Origin: Myxococcales bacterium
GTDB taxonomy: Bacteria > Myxococcota_A > Polyangia > Polyangiales > Polyangiaceae
Assembly (NCBI GenBank): GCA_005777185.1
Contig: SXNL01000255.1
Location: 1 to 33,348 of the forward strand
DNA: 33,348 bases
Direction: 5' to 3'
The position numbers and the translations under genes are program-made. Position 1 is the stretch's first letter, and the number at the start of each line of letters is the position of its first letter. The notes under the pieces are model-generated. The model worked only from the letters and a program-made list of their open reading frames with translations. It had not been told where the DNA came from and made no database searches. Shown here in pieces: positions 1-8,884 of this stretch.

Positions 1-170
1 ATCACGCTGAACTCCACCGTGAGCACGTCACCTTCCTTGCCGCTCGGGTAGTCGCCGGGCGCCCTGTGAACGGCGGTCACCTCACTGTTCGGGAACGTCG
101 CCGCGTAGAAGCGGGCCGCCTCGTGCGCGTCCTTGTCGAACCAGAGGCAGATCGTGTTCTTCGGCTTCAT
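1..170 (-). CDS. VOC/PhnB-like protein (N-terminal part; runs off window start)
   Basis: Reading leftwards from an ATG at 170, the product begins MKPKNTICLWFDKDAHEAAR and continues through a segment containing FYAATFPNSEV, then GDVLTVEFSV at the window edge. This is the start of the PhnB-like / '3-demethylubiquinone-9 3-methyltransferase-like' subgroup of the vicinal oxygen chelate superfamily. These proteins open with a short strand, an AARFY helix and a TVEF strand. About 56 codons are visible; the family is usually about 150 residues, so most of the gene lies outside. The substrate cannot be told from this fragment, and many members have no proven enzyme activity. The gene points away from the rest of the window and has no visible operon partner here. 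Confidence 0.75.
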   Translation of the reverse strand, partial: MKPKNTICLWFDKDAHEAARFYAATFPNSEVTAVHRAPGDYPSGKEGDVLTVEFSV

Positions 171-252
171 CTGGGTGCGATCCTCGCGCTCGGATTACCT
201 CGAAGGCACCCGCGCCGGTAGCGAAATGTCGAGGCACCGGCAGGACGGGCGG

Positions 253-1065
253 TCAGCGCAGTCGGGCCGTCCCGTCCGCGATCGCGGCGCGGTAGAAGTC
301 CGCGTGTCCGGAGGACTCCTCGTAGCCGTTGAGCAGCTGGAGGTACCTCCTGCAGTCCGTGAGCGAGCCGGTCACGCTGCCCACGTACAGGCCGACGAGG
401 ACGGGCGCGCCCCCCGCGCCTTCCCGGATGGCCGCGTGCCCCTCGTCGCCGTCGCGGTGGCACACGGCGCCGCCGCTGTCGGGGCGGATCTCGACGATCT
501 GATCGGTGCCGAGCTTCGCGTTCAGGACGACGCAGCCGCCGACACCCTTGCGGGTCACGCGCTCGGAGTCGTCCTTGCCGTAGCCGACGAGGCGGACGTC
601 GCACGACGCCCAGGCTGGCTTCGCCGCGGGAATGGCCGCGGGCGTCACGCCTCGCACCGGACTCGCGAGGATCATGTACGCGAGATCGTTCAGGAGGAGC
701 GTGTGCACCAGATCGATTCTGCCCCTCGCCTCGAGGTGCGCCTCGGGGTGGTACTTGACCTCGGTGACCTCGACACGCGCCTTGGCGGACACCTCGCCGA
801 CGCCGAAGGCGAGCTTGCGATCCCGGTGGCGGTAGACGCAGTGGGCGGCGGTCACGGCGACGTTGGGCGCGATGAGGGTCGCTCCGCAGAGGGCTGGCCC
901 GGAGCCGTCCGCGCTCGCGAGGTATCCAGCGGCGAGGAACCGCGACTCGGGCGTTCCACCGACGAGCGCCTCCTCGCCCGTGCCCTCGATCGGGTCCTCC
1001 GACTCCACGGCGCAACCGGTCGTGGCGAGGGCGACGCAGGCGAGAGCGAGAGCCAGGGTCCGCAT
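253..1065 (-). CDS. Secreted trypsin-like serine protease (S1 family)
   Basis: A 270-residue protein. I chose the ATG at 1065 because a signal peptide follows at once (MRTLALALACVALATTGC); the longer upstream reading has no signal. Cys18 may be a lipidation site, though the lipobox (TTGC) is imperfect. An LVGGTPE motif near residue 34 looks like the propeptide cleavage and new N-terminus of S1 proteases. The catalytic triad is visible: His75 in TAAHC, Asp127 in NDLAYMIL and Ser197 in PDSGGAV. The last differs from the usual GDSGGP by Pro for Gly, and by Ala for Pro after SGG. Paired cysteines occur at 60/76 and elsewhere. It is probably an exported endopeptidase with trypsin/chymotrypsin fold. 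No operon partner is evident, and no clear Shine-Dalgarno sequence lies upstream of 1065. Confidence 0.85.
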   Translation of the reverse strand: MRTLALALACVALATTGCAVESEDPIEGTGEEALVGGTPESRFLAAGYLASADGSGPALCGATLIAPNVAVTAAHCVYRHRDRKLAFGVGEVSAKARVEVTEVKYHPEAHLEARGRIDLVHTLLLNDLAYMILASPVRGVTPAAIPAAKPAWASCDVRLVGYGKDDSERVTRKGVGGCVVLNAKLGTDQIVEIRPDSGGAVCHRDGDEGHAAIREGAGGAPVLVGLYVGSVTGSLTDCRRYLQLLNGYEESSGHADFYRAAIADGTARLR

Positions 1066-1201
1066 GTAGGACAATAGTGCACATGACGTGCCCCCACGAG
1101 CGTGTGGACTTACGCGCACTTGGCCGGCGCCCTGGATCGCCGCCCGTCCATCCTGGGGCATGCGGCGGCGCCTCCACGAAGTGGCGGCGTGCGTGCGTGC
1201 G

Positions 1202-1684
1202 TCACTCGGCGACCACGGCTCCGCTCTGGTAACGATCCTCGGCGTTCTTCGCGACCCGCTTCGCGACGATGGCCGACACGATCTCCGGCACGCTCCGCTC
1301 CACGTCGTGGGCCAGAGGAGGCACCTTCGCGAGGTGCGCGTGCACCCGCTCCATCGGGTCGTCGGTCGTGAACAGCGCGCGCCCCGTCAGCATGTGGAAC
1401 AGGGTCGCGCCGAGCGCGTGGAGATCGCTCCGCCAGTCACACCGCGCGGTTCATGCGACCCGTCTGCTCCGGAGACATGTACGCGAGCGTCCCCTCGAGC
1501 GTTGCCGGGGCCAGGAGCTCGACGGCCTCGCGTGGCAGCTCGCTCGACACGCCGAAGTCGATGAGCTTGAGCCGACCCTGACGCGGGCCCCGTCCGCGTC
1601 GCGACGCGCCCGGAAGACGGCGGACTGCCGACTCTCGTGCAGCGGACTCGGACCCGCGAGCGCGTAACCGGCGCTCGTGATCAA
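1202..1684 (-). pseudogene. Remnant of a Ser/Thr protein kinase (PknB-like, kinase-ATPase type)
   Basis: Three pieces of one kinase can be read in shifting frames. From a TTG at 1684 the text ITSAGYALAGPSPLHESRQS...FRARRDADGARV resembles the glycine-rich loop region of large bacterial kinase-AAA proteins. At about 1583 it jumps to LKLIDFGVSSELPREAVELL...LAYMSPEQTGRM, which carries the DFG and APE-like (SPEQ) motifs. The core between beta-2 and DFG, including the VAIK lysine and HRD loop, is therefore deleted. One extra base at 1439 breaks the frame again. Removing it joins NRAV to DWRSDLHALG and on to MLTGRALFTTDDPMERVHAH...AEDRYQSG, the C-lobe. A TGA at 1202 then ends it, where such proteins usually continue into an ATPase domain. 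The gene must be inactive. It lies in what would otherwise be a long gap between neighbours. Confidence 0.75.
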
Positions 1685-1814
1685 GGTGTGCCGATCCGCG
1701 TCCCACGCGCTGCGCCAACCGTACCAGAAGCGGGGTGCAGTCGGGCGCCGACGCTCGCGATCCGCGAGGGCTCGCGCACTTGCCGCGCCCCAGCCGAACC
1801 CGTACGCTCGGGGT

Positions 1815-4059
1815 ATGCCGATGGCGCGCATGCGGTTCGCCTCTTTCCTCGCCACCGCACTCGTGCTCGGCGCCGCGCTTCTCTCGCCGCAGGCCTGCGC
1901 CTCGAAGAAGGGCGCGCTGATGCTGGCGTTCAGCACCGACATGAAGGCCCCGAAGGACGTCAACGCGGTCGGGATCACCGTCTCGACCAACGGCGTGATC
2001 CGCACGTCGTTCATCGCGCGCGTCACGCCGGACGGCGACGTGAAGCTCCCCGCGACGCTCGCCGTCGTGCAGCCCGACGATCCCAACGCCACCGTCCGCA
2101 TCCGTGTGCTCGGACTCCTCGAGTCCCGGGTGCGCGTGCTCCGCGACGTCCGCACGACGGTCCCGAAGGACGGGCGGGTCGGCCTGCTCCGTCTGCCCCT
2201 CACGTTCGTCAACGACGGGTCCGCCAAGGGCAGCATCCCGGCCGCCAAACCTCCCCGCGAGGGGCAAGGTCTCCGTGAAGGGGGCCGGGGCGGGGTTTCT
2301 CGCGGCGGACGCCGCCGACGTGCCGGGCGGGCAGGACCCGACCGAGGCGATCGCGCTCATCACCTCCACCTGCACCGGCGAGAACCAGACCGTGATCGAC
2401 GGGGAGTGCGCCGACGACTTCGTCGACTCCAGCAAGCTCCCGGACTACAGCGAAGATCTCGTCCGCCCGGGCGCGCCGGAAGGCGCGTGCTTCCCGACCG
2501 GCCGATGCTTCGTCGACGCGCGAAAGGTCGAGGTCGATCTTGCGGCCTGCACCGCGACGGTGAGGGGCGATGTCGCGAAGCTCAACCTTGCCCTCGTGAC
2601 GCCCGACACGGGCGAGTGTCTCGGCGAGGGCAGGTGCCTCGTGCCCCTCGATCGCGGCCTCTCGGGGTGGACCGTGAAGGGTGGGGCGAAACCCGAGGGC
2701 GGCGCGGTCGTGGCGCTCGCGAAGGGCCTCTGCAGGAAGGTCAGCGGCGGCACGCAGCTGGTGGAAGCCTACAGCGACCTGTCGTCGTGCGCCCCCAAGG
2801 GCGAAGCGAACCCGGTCTGCCAGGAGACGGGAGCGAGCTCGGTGGCGGAGGCGGGCGCAGACACCTCGACGCCGGGAGCGCAGCGCATCGTGGCCCTCGA
2901 CGGCCCCATCGCCGTGGCGCTCGCCGAGATCGCCGCCGGCGCGGCGCGGCTGGTCGTGATCGGTCCGAGGGGCGTCTTCTCCTACGCGGTGCCCGCGGGC
3001 GACGACGCGGTCGATCACCAGCTGGCGTCGATCGCCGTCGGGGGGGTGTCGGCTACCGCGGGCCGCGTGGTCGTCACCGACCGCGCGACGGGCCGAGCCT
3101 GGTACGCGACGGCGCTGCCGAACTTCACGCCGCGCTTCCCGCTCGGCGACGCGGGCGGCGTGCTCAACGCCGGCACGTACGTGTATCCTTCGCTGATCTG
3201 GGCCACGGGTGGGTCGAACGGGCTGCTGCGCTACGAGGACGCCGAGAACCCGCAGGTCTCGTATATCGTCCCTGGTGACTTCACGGCCGTCGCGCCGCTC
3301 GCCGGGTATCTTGGCGAAGGGGTGCTCGCGGGGACCGCGACCGGGAAGCTGTTCTACTGCGCGCTGGGCGAGTGCGGGTTCCCCGTCATCCTCCCCGGCG
3401 CGGTCCAGAGCGTGGCCGTGTACCGCACCATCGGCGCGGCGATGGCGGGGGAAGACGTCGTCATCCTGACGGAGCCCAACCTGACGTCGAAGCTCCCGCG
3501 TCAGTCGATCACGGTCGCCGCCGGGAGCCCACCGCACGGCATGGCGATCGTCCCCGCGAGCGGTGACAAGGCCTGCCTGTATTTCACGGACAACGACGGC
3601 AAGGTCCAGTGGGTCCTCGTGGACTTCGCGGGCAAGCTCTCCACGGTCGAGGTCCTCCAGGCGGGGCCCAGGCCGGCGCTGGGGCTCGCGGCCGATGGGC
3701 AGTTCGTCTACTGGACGGTCGGCGCGGCGGCCTCCGCGGGCGGGGGCATCTACCGCGCTCCGGTACCCGACCTGTGCAGGGTTCCCGTCGGAGACGCGGG
3801 CGGCGGCGGCCTGGACGCGGGCGGCGGCGGCCTGGACGCGGGCGGCGGCGGCCTGGACGCGGGGGCAGGCTCCGTCGATGGGGGCCTGGTGGACGCGTCG
3901 GTGGATGCGGGCGTCTTCGTCGCCAACTTGGTGAAGGACGGCCTGGAGACGGACGTGGACTGCGGAGGGCCGGTTGCACCGAAGTGCGGGAGCGGCAAGG
4001 CGTGCCTGCTACCGACGGACTGCGTCAGCCTGGACTGTGTGGCGACGATCTGCATGTGA
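1815..4059 (+). CDS. Large Asp/Ala/Gly-rich lipoprotein with DVDCGG tail; broken by a one-base frameshift
   Basis: Translation from the ATG at 1815 gives a signal peptide ending in SPQAC (probable lipobox). A beta-rich segment follows (ALMLAFSTDMKAPKDVNAVG...), and coding sense in this frame is lost near 2250. The adjoining frame continues the same protein from LPARGKVSVKGAG to a stop at 4059. One extra A in the AAAC at about 2247-2250 explains the shift: removing it gives SIPAANLPARGKVSV. Joined, the product is about 748 residues. The middle looks like a propeller-type sequence (repeated RIVALDG, LVVIGPRGVF, GMAIVPASGDKACLYFTD). Near the C-terminus are three DAGGGGL repeats, then DGLETDVDCGGPVAPKCGSG with further cysteines, a tail common in myxobacterial surface proteins. 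Function unknown. Sequencing error and real mutation cannot be told apart here. Two further in-frame ATGs lie at 1821 and 1830. Confidence 0.6.
3793..3863 (+). repeat. 21-bp tandem repeat (three copies plus partial), coding DAGGGGL
   Basis: The unit GACGCGGGCGGCGGCGGCCTG starts at 3793, 3814 and 3835, and a fourth partial copy starts at 3856. The first three copies appear identical. They lie in frame in the lipoprotein gene and encode a flexible Asp-Ala-Gly linker just before the cysteine-rich tail. Exact identity at the DNA level suggests recent slippage. Confidence 0.9.
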
Positions 4060-4081
4060 GCTCGAGGAGCGAGGACACTCC

Positions 4082-6262
4082 CTAATCGTACGTCGCCTTC
4101 ACCCCGAGCTGCGCCCAGCGCGGCGCGTTCGGTCGCGCGCCGAACGGGCGCCGTGACACGATCGCTTGCTCGTCCGTGAGGTTTCGCAGGTTGGCGTACA
4201 CCGAGAGCCACCGGAGTGGCCTCCACGTCGCGCTCGCGTCGAGCGTCACGAAGCCATCGGTCGCCATCACCTGATCGAGCGGGGCGCTCCCTGCCGTCTC
4301 TCGCATCGCCGACACCCAGTTGACGGCGACCGCGGCCAGCACGACCTTCGCGTCCACGCCGACGGACGCGTTCAGGGTGTGGCGCGGTACGTACGGGATC
4401 TCGTCGCCCTCGCGGACCTGCCCCAGGATCGGATCGCCCGACCGGAACGACGTCAGGAACTCGGAGCGGGTCGCCGTGTAGGCCCCGGTGAGCGGGAGCG
4501 AGATCCCGGAAACGACCGGCACGTCGTGGAGGACGTACGCCTCGAGGCCGTAGACCCGCGCCGCGCCCGCGCTGAAGGTGCGGTCGAGCCCCGTGGCCGC
4601 GCAGCCGCTCGACTCCGTGCAGTAGTCCGTGAGGTTCGAGTAGTCGTTGTAGAAGCCGACGACCTCGGCGCGCGCGCGGCCTCGAACGAACCTCGCGCCG
4701 GCCTCGTAGTTCACGCTCAGCTCGGCGCCGTCGCGCGCGCTCTCCGGCGTCGGCGGGCTGAACCCGCGGTGGACGCCCGCGAGGACGCCCAGCGAGGGCA
4801 GGACTCCGTAGAAGACGGCGGCGCCCGGGAGGATCGCGTGGTTCAGCGCGGCCTCGCGCGTGCCTGCCTTCTTGTCGGTGGCGGTCGTGCGGACCACCTC
4901 CACACGCACGCCAGGTGTGACGGTGAGGGCGTCGAACGTGAGGGCGTCGATCGCGTGGAGCGCGAGCGCCTCGGTCCTGGCCTGGTTGAACGCGGTCGTC
5001 ACGGTGGGCGACCCCTCGGGCCGGAGCGTGCCTCCGGTCATGACGAAGCCGTCCTCGGTGTGCCGCCGGTCGACGAGATCCTGGTGCAGGCGCACGCCGT
5101 ACTCGATCTTGTGGGAGAGCGGGCCCGTCGTGGGGCGCCAGCGCGTGCGAGAGTCGATCCCCTGCGAGACGAACACGCGCTCGTTGGGACCGATGAACAG
5201 CGTCTCCTGGGACGTCGTCGCGTCCTGCCCGCGCAGGACCGAGGCGAAGACCGCGTTCCGCGGCGTGTCGGGATCGGCGAGGACCTCGAAGATGTCGGCG
5301 CCGCGGAAGCGGTTCAGCTTGCGCCACGCACGCGAGAAGTCGTTGCGGTACGCCGTCGTCGTCAGCGTGAGCTCCGGCGAGGCGGTCATCACGTGCGTGA
5401 GGGCGACCGCGGTCCTGTGCCACGTCATGCGATCCAGGGCGCTCCCGGGGTAGCGCGCAAGCGGATCGGCGCGGAAGTCCCCCGTGGAGAGGCCGAGATA
5501 CGTCTCGTTCGACGTCTCGTCCGAGTACGTGCCCTTGAGCCGGAACTCGTGGCGCACGCGCGCGTCCGGGTCGAGCACGTAGAAGGCCTTCGCCATCCAC
5601 TCGTTCTTCGCGAGGCCCGTGTTCGCGCCGCTCGCGAGGTGCTTGAAGCCGTCGTTGCGGAGGTGCACGCCCTCGACGAGGAAGCCGAGGCGCTCGTCGC
5701 CGTTCCCCGCCCACGCGTGCACCTTCCCGTAGCCGTATTGCCCCGCCGCGAGATCGATCGCGGCCCTCGTCCCGAGAGGGATGGCCCGCGTGAGGTACTC
5801 GACTGTGCCGGCGACCGTCTGCGGCCCGTGCTGGATGGCCGCCGGGCCCTTGACGACACGCACGCTCGTCATCCGCTGCATGATCGGGAAGAAGTACGCC
5901 GCCGGCGCGGAGTACGGCGCAGGACCGAACGGGATCCCGTCCTCGAGGAGCGTGACCTTCTTGCTCCGGTCCGGGTTCACGCCGCGCAGGCCGATGTTGG
6001 GCCGGAGACCGAGGCCGTCCTCGCCGCGCGCGTAGACGCCGGGGACCTGCTGGAGCACCTGCGTGGGATCGTCGTACTTGAAGACCCCGAGCCGCTTCTC
6101 GCCGAGGACGTGCACCGAGCCGGGCGTCTTCGACTCGCGCGTCCCGTGGACCGTGACCTCGGTGGCCGGCGGGTCGTCGGCGCGTGCCGGCCCGCCGAGG
6201 ACGAGCGAGGCCGCGACGGCGCCGAGGGCGATCGAGCGGTGCTGGCGCGCGCGAGAAGTCAT
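4082..6262 (-). CDS. TonB-dependent outer-membrane receptor, FecA-like
   Basis: A 726-residue protein, last gene of the minus-strand iron operon. The ATG at 6262 starts two bases after the stop of the HTTM gene, so translation is probably coupled. A signal peptide (SIALGAVAASLVLGGPARAD) is followed by a TonB-box-like stretch (ATEVTVHG). The plug domain follows, with DPTQVLQQVPGVYARGEDG, NIGLRGVNPDRSKKVTLLED, GPAPYSAPAAYFFP and VRVVKGPAAIQHGPQTVAGT. These are the hallmarks of the FecA (ferric citrate) branch. The rest is a 22-strand type barrel ending in WAQLGVKATYD, and a terminal aromatic or hydrophobic strand is usual. The likely substrate is a ferric chelate, but the ligand cannot be read from the sequence. 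The gene is convergent with the lipoprotein gene ending at 4059, with a 22-bp gap and no obvious terminator. Confidence 0.9.
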   Translation of the reverse strand: MTSRARQHRSIALGAVAASLVLGGPARADDPPATEVTVHGTRESKTPGSVHVLGEKRLGVFKYDDPTQVLQQVPGVYARGEDGLGLRPNIGLRGVNPDRSKKVTLLEDGIPFGPAPYSAPAAYFFPIMQRMTSVRVVKGPAAIQHGPQTVAGTVEYLTRAIPLGTRAAIDLAAGQYGYGKVHAWAGNGDERLGFLVEGVHLRNDGFKHLASGANTGLAKNEWMAKAFYVLDPDARVRHEFRLKGTYSDETSNETYLGLSTGDFRADPLARYPGSALDRMTWHRTAVALTHVMTASPELTLTTTAYRNDFSRAWRKLNRFRGADIFEVLADPDTPRNAVFASVLRGQDATTSQETLFIGPNERVFVSQGIDSRTRWRPTTGPLSHKIEYGVRLHQDLVDRRHTEDGFVMTGGTLRPEGSPTVTTAFNQARTEALALHAIDALTFDALTVTPGVRVEVVRTTATDKKAGTREAALNHAILPGAAVFYGVLPSLGVLAGVHRGFSPPTPESARDGAELSVNYEAGARFVRGRARAEVVGFYNDYSNLTDYCTESSGCAATGLDRTFSAGAARVYGLEAYVLHDVPVVSGISLPLTGAYTATRSEFLTSFRSGDPILGQVREGDEIPYVPRHTLNASVGVDAKVVLAAVAVNWVSAMRETAGSAPLDQVMATDGFVTLDASATWRPLRWLSVYANLRNLTDEQAIVSRRPFGARPNAPRWAQLGVKATYD

Positions 6263-6264
6263 GA

Positions 6265-7629
6265 TCACAGCGGCCGGATGTGAGGGGGCGCGCCGGCTGG
6301 CGCGTGTCCGATCCACGCCGCGCGCCCGACGCCGTCGGACAGCGCGCCGAGATCCACGTCGGGATCGACGAGCGCGGTGAGCCGGCGCCCGTTGAGCGAG
6401 GCGAGCGCGTCGGCGCGAACCTCGACGGGGCCGAGCCCGCGCCGCTCGAAGTCCGCCTTCACGGCGTGCGCCATCTGGAGGATGAGGTCCGGCTGCCCCG
6501 TCAGCTCCCGCTCCTGCACGGGCGTCAGGTAGCGCCGCGGCGCGACGTGCCACACGCGCCCGTCGGTCTTGCGGCGCACGACGAAGGTCGTGGTCCCGTT
6601 CTTCTCCCGCACCATCACGCGCCACGAGAAGCGCATCCCCTGCTCGTGCCAACGGACGTTGCCTCCGTAGGCGAGGAACCTGAGCGGCAGGGCGACCTGC
6701 AGGATCGCCCAGGCAAGGGCCGCCACCACGACGGCGCGCGGGAGGGCACACACGGCGAGCGCCCCGACACGCGCCTCGAACAGGCGGCGAAGGACCGGGA
6801 TCCGGCGCGGCCAGTCGGGCGGGAAGAGGACGAGCGCGCTCGTCACCATGATCACCGGGAACATCCCGATGGGGAAGAGGAGCCGCGTCGTCACGTGGAA
6901 GGCGATCACGACGGCGAACGCCGCCACGCGCAGGCGCGGCACGAGGAGCAGCCACAGGATGAACGTGTCGAAGAGAAACCCACCCCAGCTCATCGCGAGC
7001 GGCACGTGTGGCCAGGTGAACACGGGCCCCAGGACCGGGATGTCCGTCCGCCCCGCGAGCCAGATGCGGAGCGGCTGCGCGTGCACGAGCCAGTCCGCGT
7101 TCGCCTTCGCGAGGCCGGCGAAGGTGTACACGACCCCGATCTGGAAGCGGAACAGCCACAGCCACAGCGCCGGGACCTCCCGCGCGGCGATCTTCGGCCG
7201 TAGCCACGCGTCGATCGAGGCCGCGCGGTGGGCCGGGGACGCGGCGAGGAGCAGCGCGAGGAGCGCAGCGAGGTAGTAGTGGTTGATGTACGTCGCCACG
7301 TCGATGAGCTGGAGGTACGCGTAGCCCAGGAAGAAGAGGGCCGAGGCGGCGCGGAACAAGAGGCCCGCCGCGATCATCGCGGCGAGGGCGGCGAGCGCCC
7401 AGAAGAGCGCGTGCATCCCGGCGGCCGGGGGCGGCTCGACCCACGAGAAGCCCCAGTACTTGAAGTGGAACGTCGGCTTGACGAAGAAGTCGTCGACCCA
7501 GCCGTACGCGATGAAGCGGAGCATGCTCACGCACATCGCCACGCCGAAGGTGATCCGGAGCGCGGCGAGCGACGCGATGTCCACTCCGGCACGTGCCGCC
7601 ACGAGCGCGCGGCGTGCCCGCTCAATCAT
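6265..7629 (-). CDS. HTTM-domain membrane protein (vitamin K gamma-carboxylase-like)
   Basis: A 454-residue polytopic membrane protein. It starts at 7629, overlapping the end of the imelysin gene by 8 bp, and stops 2 bp before the TonB receptor start. The N-terminal half matches the HTTM (horizontally transferred transmembrane) domain related to vitamin K-dependent gamma-glutamyl carboxylase. Features seen are ASLAALRITFG near residue 19, VEPPP near 64, YINHYYL at 114-120 and YTFAGLAKANADWL at 168-181, where the Lys is conserved in the family. About eight hydrophobic segments can be counted. The soluble C-terminal part (about 290-454) contains VREKNGTTTFVVRRKTDGRV and YLTPVQERELTGQPDLILQ. Whether bacterial members carboxylate, epoxidise or do something else is mostly unknown. 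The setting, between an imelysin and a TonB receptor, suggests a role in metal uptake. An A-rich/H-poor active site could not be tested by eye. Confidence 0.8.
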   Translation of the reverse strand: MIERARRALVAARAGVDIASLAALRITFGVAMCVSMLRFIAYGWVDDFFVKPTFHFKYWGFSWVEPPPAAGMHALFWALAALAAMIAAGLLFRAASALFFLGYAYLQLIDVATYINHYYLAALLALLLAASPAHRAASIDAWLRPKIAAREVPALWLWLFRFQIGVVYTFAGLAKANADWLVHAQPLRIWLAGRTDIPVLGPVFTWPHVPLAMSWGGFLFDTFILWLLLVPRLRVAAFAVVIAFHVTTRLLFPIGMFPVIMVTSALVLFPPDWPRRIPVLRRLFEARVGALAVCALPRAVVVAALAWAILQVALPLRFLAYGGNVRWHEQGMRFSWRVMVREKNGTTTFVVRRKTDGRVWHVAPRRYLTPVQERELTGQPDLILQMAHAVKADFERRGLGPVEVRADALASLNGRRLTALVDPDVDLGALSDGVGRAAWIGHAPAGAPPHIRPL

Positions 7630-8884
7630 TGTCCCCCTCCGTCGTCTTCGGGAGCTCGAGGTTCAGGACCGAGATGAACTCCGTCTTCAGGAGGTCGGTG
7701 AGGCGCTTCACGGCGGCGTGGGCAGCGGCGACCTCGGCCGGCCTCGCGGCGAGGGCGTCCTCGAGGGACGGCCCGACGGCGACGATCGCCTGCTCGGCGC
7801 CGGTCGTCGCCGCGAGCATCCGGTCCGCGAGATCCCCCGCGCCTGCGGCGCGGAGCCAGTCGTCGAACGAGACCCCGGCGTGGCCTTCGCCGCAGCCCTG
7901 GAAGACGTCGCGGAAGCCCTCGAGGTTCGCGGCGATGTTCTCCTTCGAGCGCCGCGCCCACGGCGACTCGACCGTCGACGCGCAGCTCCCGTGGCCGCAC
8001 TCGACGAGCCCGAGCGGCCGGGCGAGCTTGAGGTCCTTCACCTCGACCTCGACGTAGAAGAGCGCGTCGTTGATGGTGTTGAACGCGTCCTGGTTCGTGG
8101 CGAATACCCGGCTGCCGCTGCCGGCGGTCACGAGCTCCTTCTGGAAGTCCCCGCTGGCGGGCTCCCACGCGCGCACGAGGGCGGTCGCGCGCGACAGCAC
8201 GTCGGCTGCGGCCGCCGCCGTGTAGGCCGCCTTTCGCCCGCGAAGGCCGGCCGGGCCGAGCGCGGCCCACGTCCCGTTCGCGTTGATGGGAGAGAACGAC
8301 GAGCAGGCGTTGTCCGTCCCGCCGTGAAACGCGAGGTACTCGATGGCGCCGAGCCCGCGCGCGCTGATGAGGGAGGTGGGGAACGCGCCAGCGCCGTACG
8401 ACCCGTCGACGGTGGTCTCGTCGATCTTGCACCGGTTGAAGAGCGGCCACGCGTAGATCTGGTCGCGTAGATCCTTCGCGCCGGGTCGCGGCGACGCGCT
8501 CGCCGGACCGAAGCGGAACATCTCCGCGCGCTGCCACGCGTCCATGGCCCGGGCGTAGGCGGCCTGCGTCCTGGTGCGGAGGCCGTCGTCCGCGGGTGAG
8601 CCGGCCCACGCTCTCGCGGCGACGTCGAGCTCGCGCGCGACGGCCTCGAAGGCGCGGTAGCGTCCGACCGTGCACTCCGCGATCGACGCCAGGAGCGCGC
8701 GCTTGTCGAAGCCGGGGGCGACGTTGGTCGGCGTGCCGCCGGAGGTTGCCCCGCCCCTGTTCGGCGTCCCCTTGACGTTGACGTCCTCGCCCGGCGCGTC
8801 CACGCGACACGCGACCGCCACCACGGCGAGGATCCCCATCGCGGTCGCGCCGAGGAGCGCCACGAGAGGGCGCCCGCGCGTCAT
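7622..8884 (-). CDS. Imelysin-family lipoprotein (iron-regulated, peptidase-like)
   Basis: A 420-residue protein starting at 8884. Its ATG overlaps the TGA of the upstream gene (ATGA). The signal peptide ends in VAVAC, with Cys26 the probable lipidation site. Imelysin features are an N-terminal helix bundle, W117/R119 in MDAWQRAEMFRFG, YAWPLFNRCKID near 144-155, and the signature region ARGLGAIEYLAFHGG at 175-189. The family motif GxHxxE here reads GLGAIE, so the His is a Gly (residue 179) while Glu182 is kept. A second repeat half begins around residue 235 (LSRATALVRAWEP). Imelysins are periplasmic or outer-membrane proteins, often Fur-regulated and placed beside iron transport genes. Their peptidase activity is doubtful, and metal or haem binding is the usual suggestion. 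The His loss makes peptidase activity less likely here. Confidence 0.85.
   Translation of the reverse strand: MTRGRPLVALLGATAMGILAVVAVACRVDAPGEDVNVKGTPNRGGATSGGTPTNVAPGFDKRALLASIAECTVGRYRAFEAVARELDVAARAWAGSPADDGLRTRTQAAYARAMDAWQRAEMFRFGPASASPRPGAKDLRDQIYAWPLFNRCKIDETTVDGSYGAGAFPTSLISARGLGAIEYLAFHGGTDNACSSFSPINANGTWAALGPAGLRGRKAAYTAAAAADVLSRATALVRAWEPASGDFQKELVTAGSGSRVFATNQDAFNTINDALFYVEVEVKDLKLARPLGLVECGHGSCASTVESPWARRSKENIAANLEGFRDVFQGCGEGHAGVSFDDWLRAAGAGDLADRMLAATTGAEQAIVAVGPSLEDALAARPAEVAAAHAAVKRLTDLLKTEFISVLNLELPKTTEGDND

Noticed and set aside
4166-6283. Long plus-strand open frame (705 codons)
   Set aside because: It is the antisense shadow of the TonB receptor: Arg/Val/Glu/Asp-rich with no domain, while the minus strand gives a textbook FecA-like protein.
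6263-7534. Fusion of the TonB receptor with 420 more upstream residues
   Set aside because: The extra part is an off-frame reading of the HTTM gene; the receptor's signal peptide begins at 6262.
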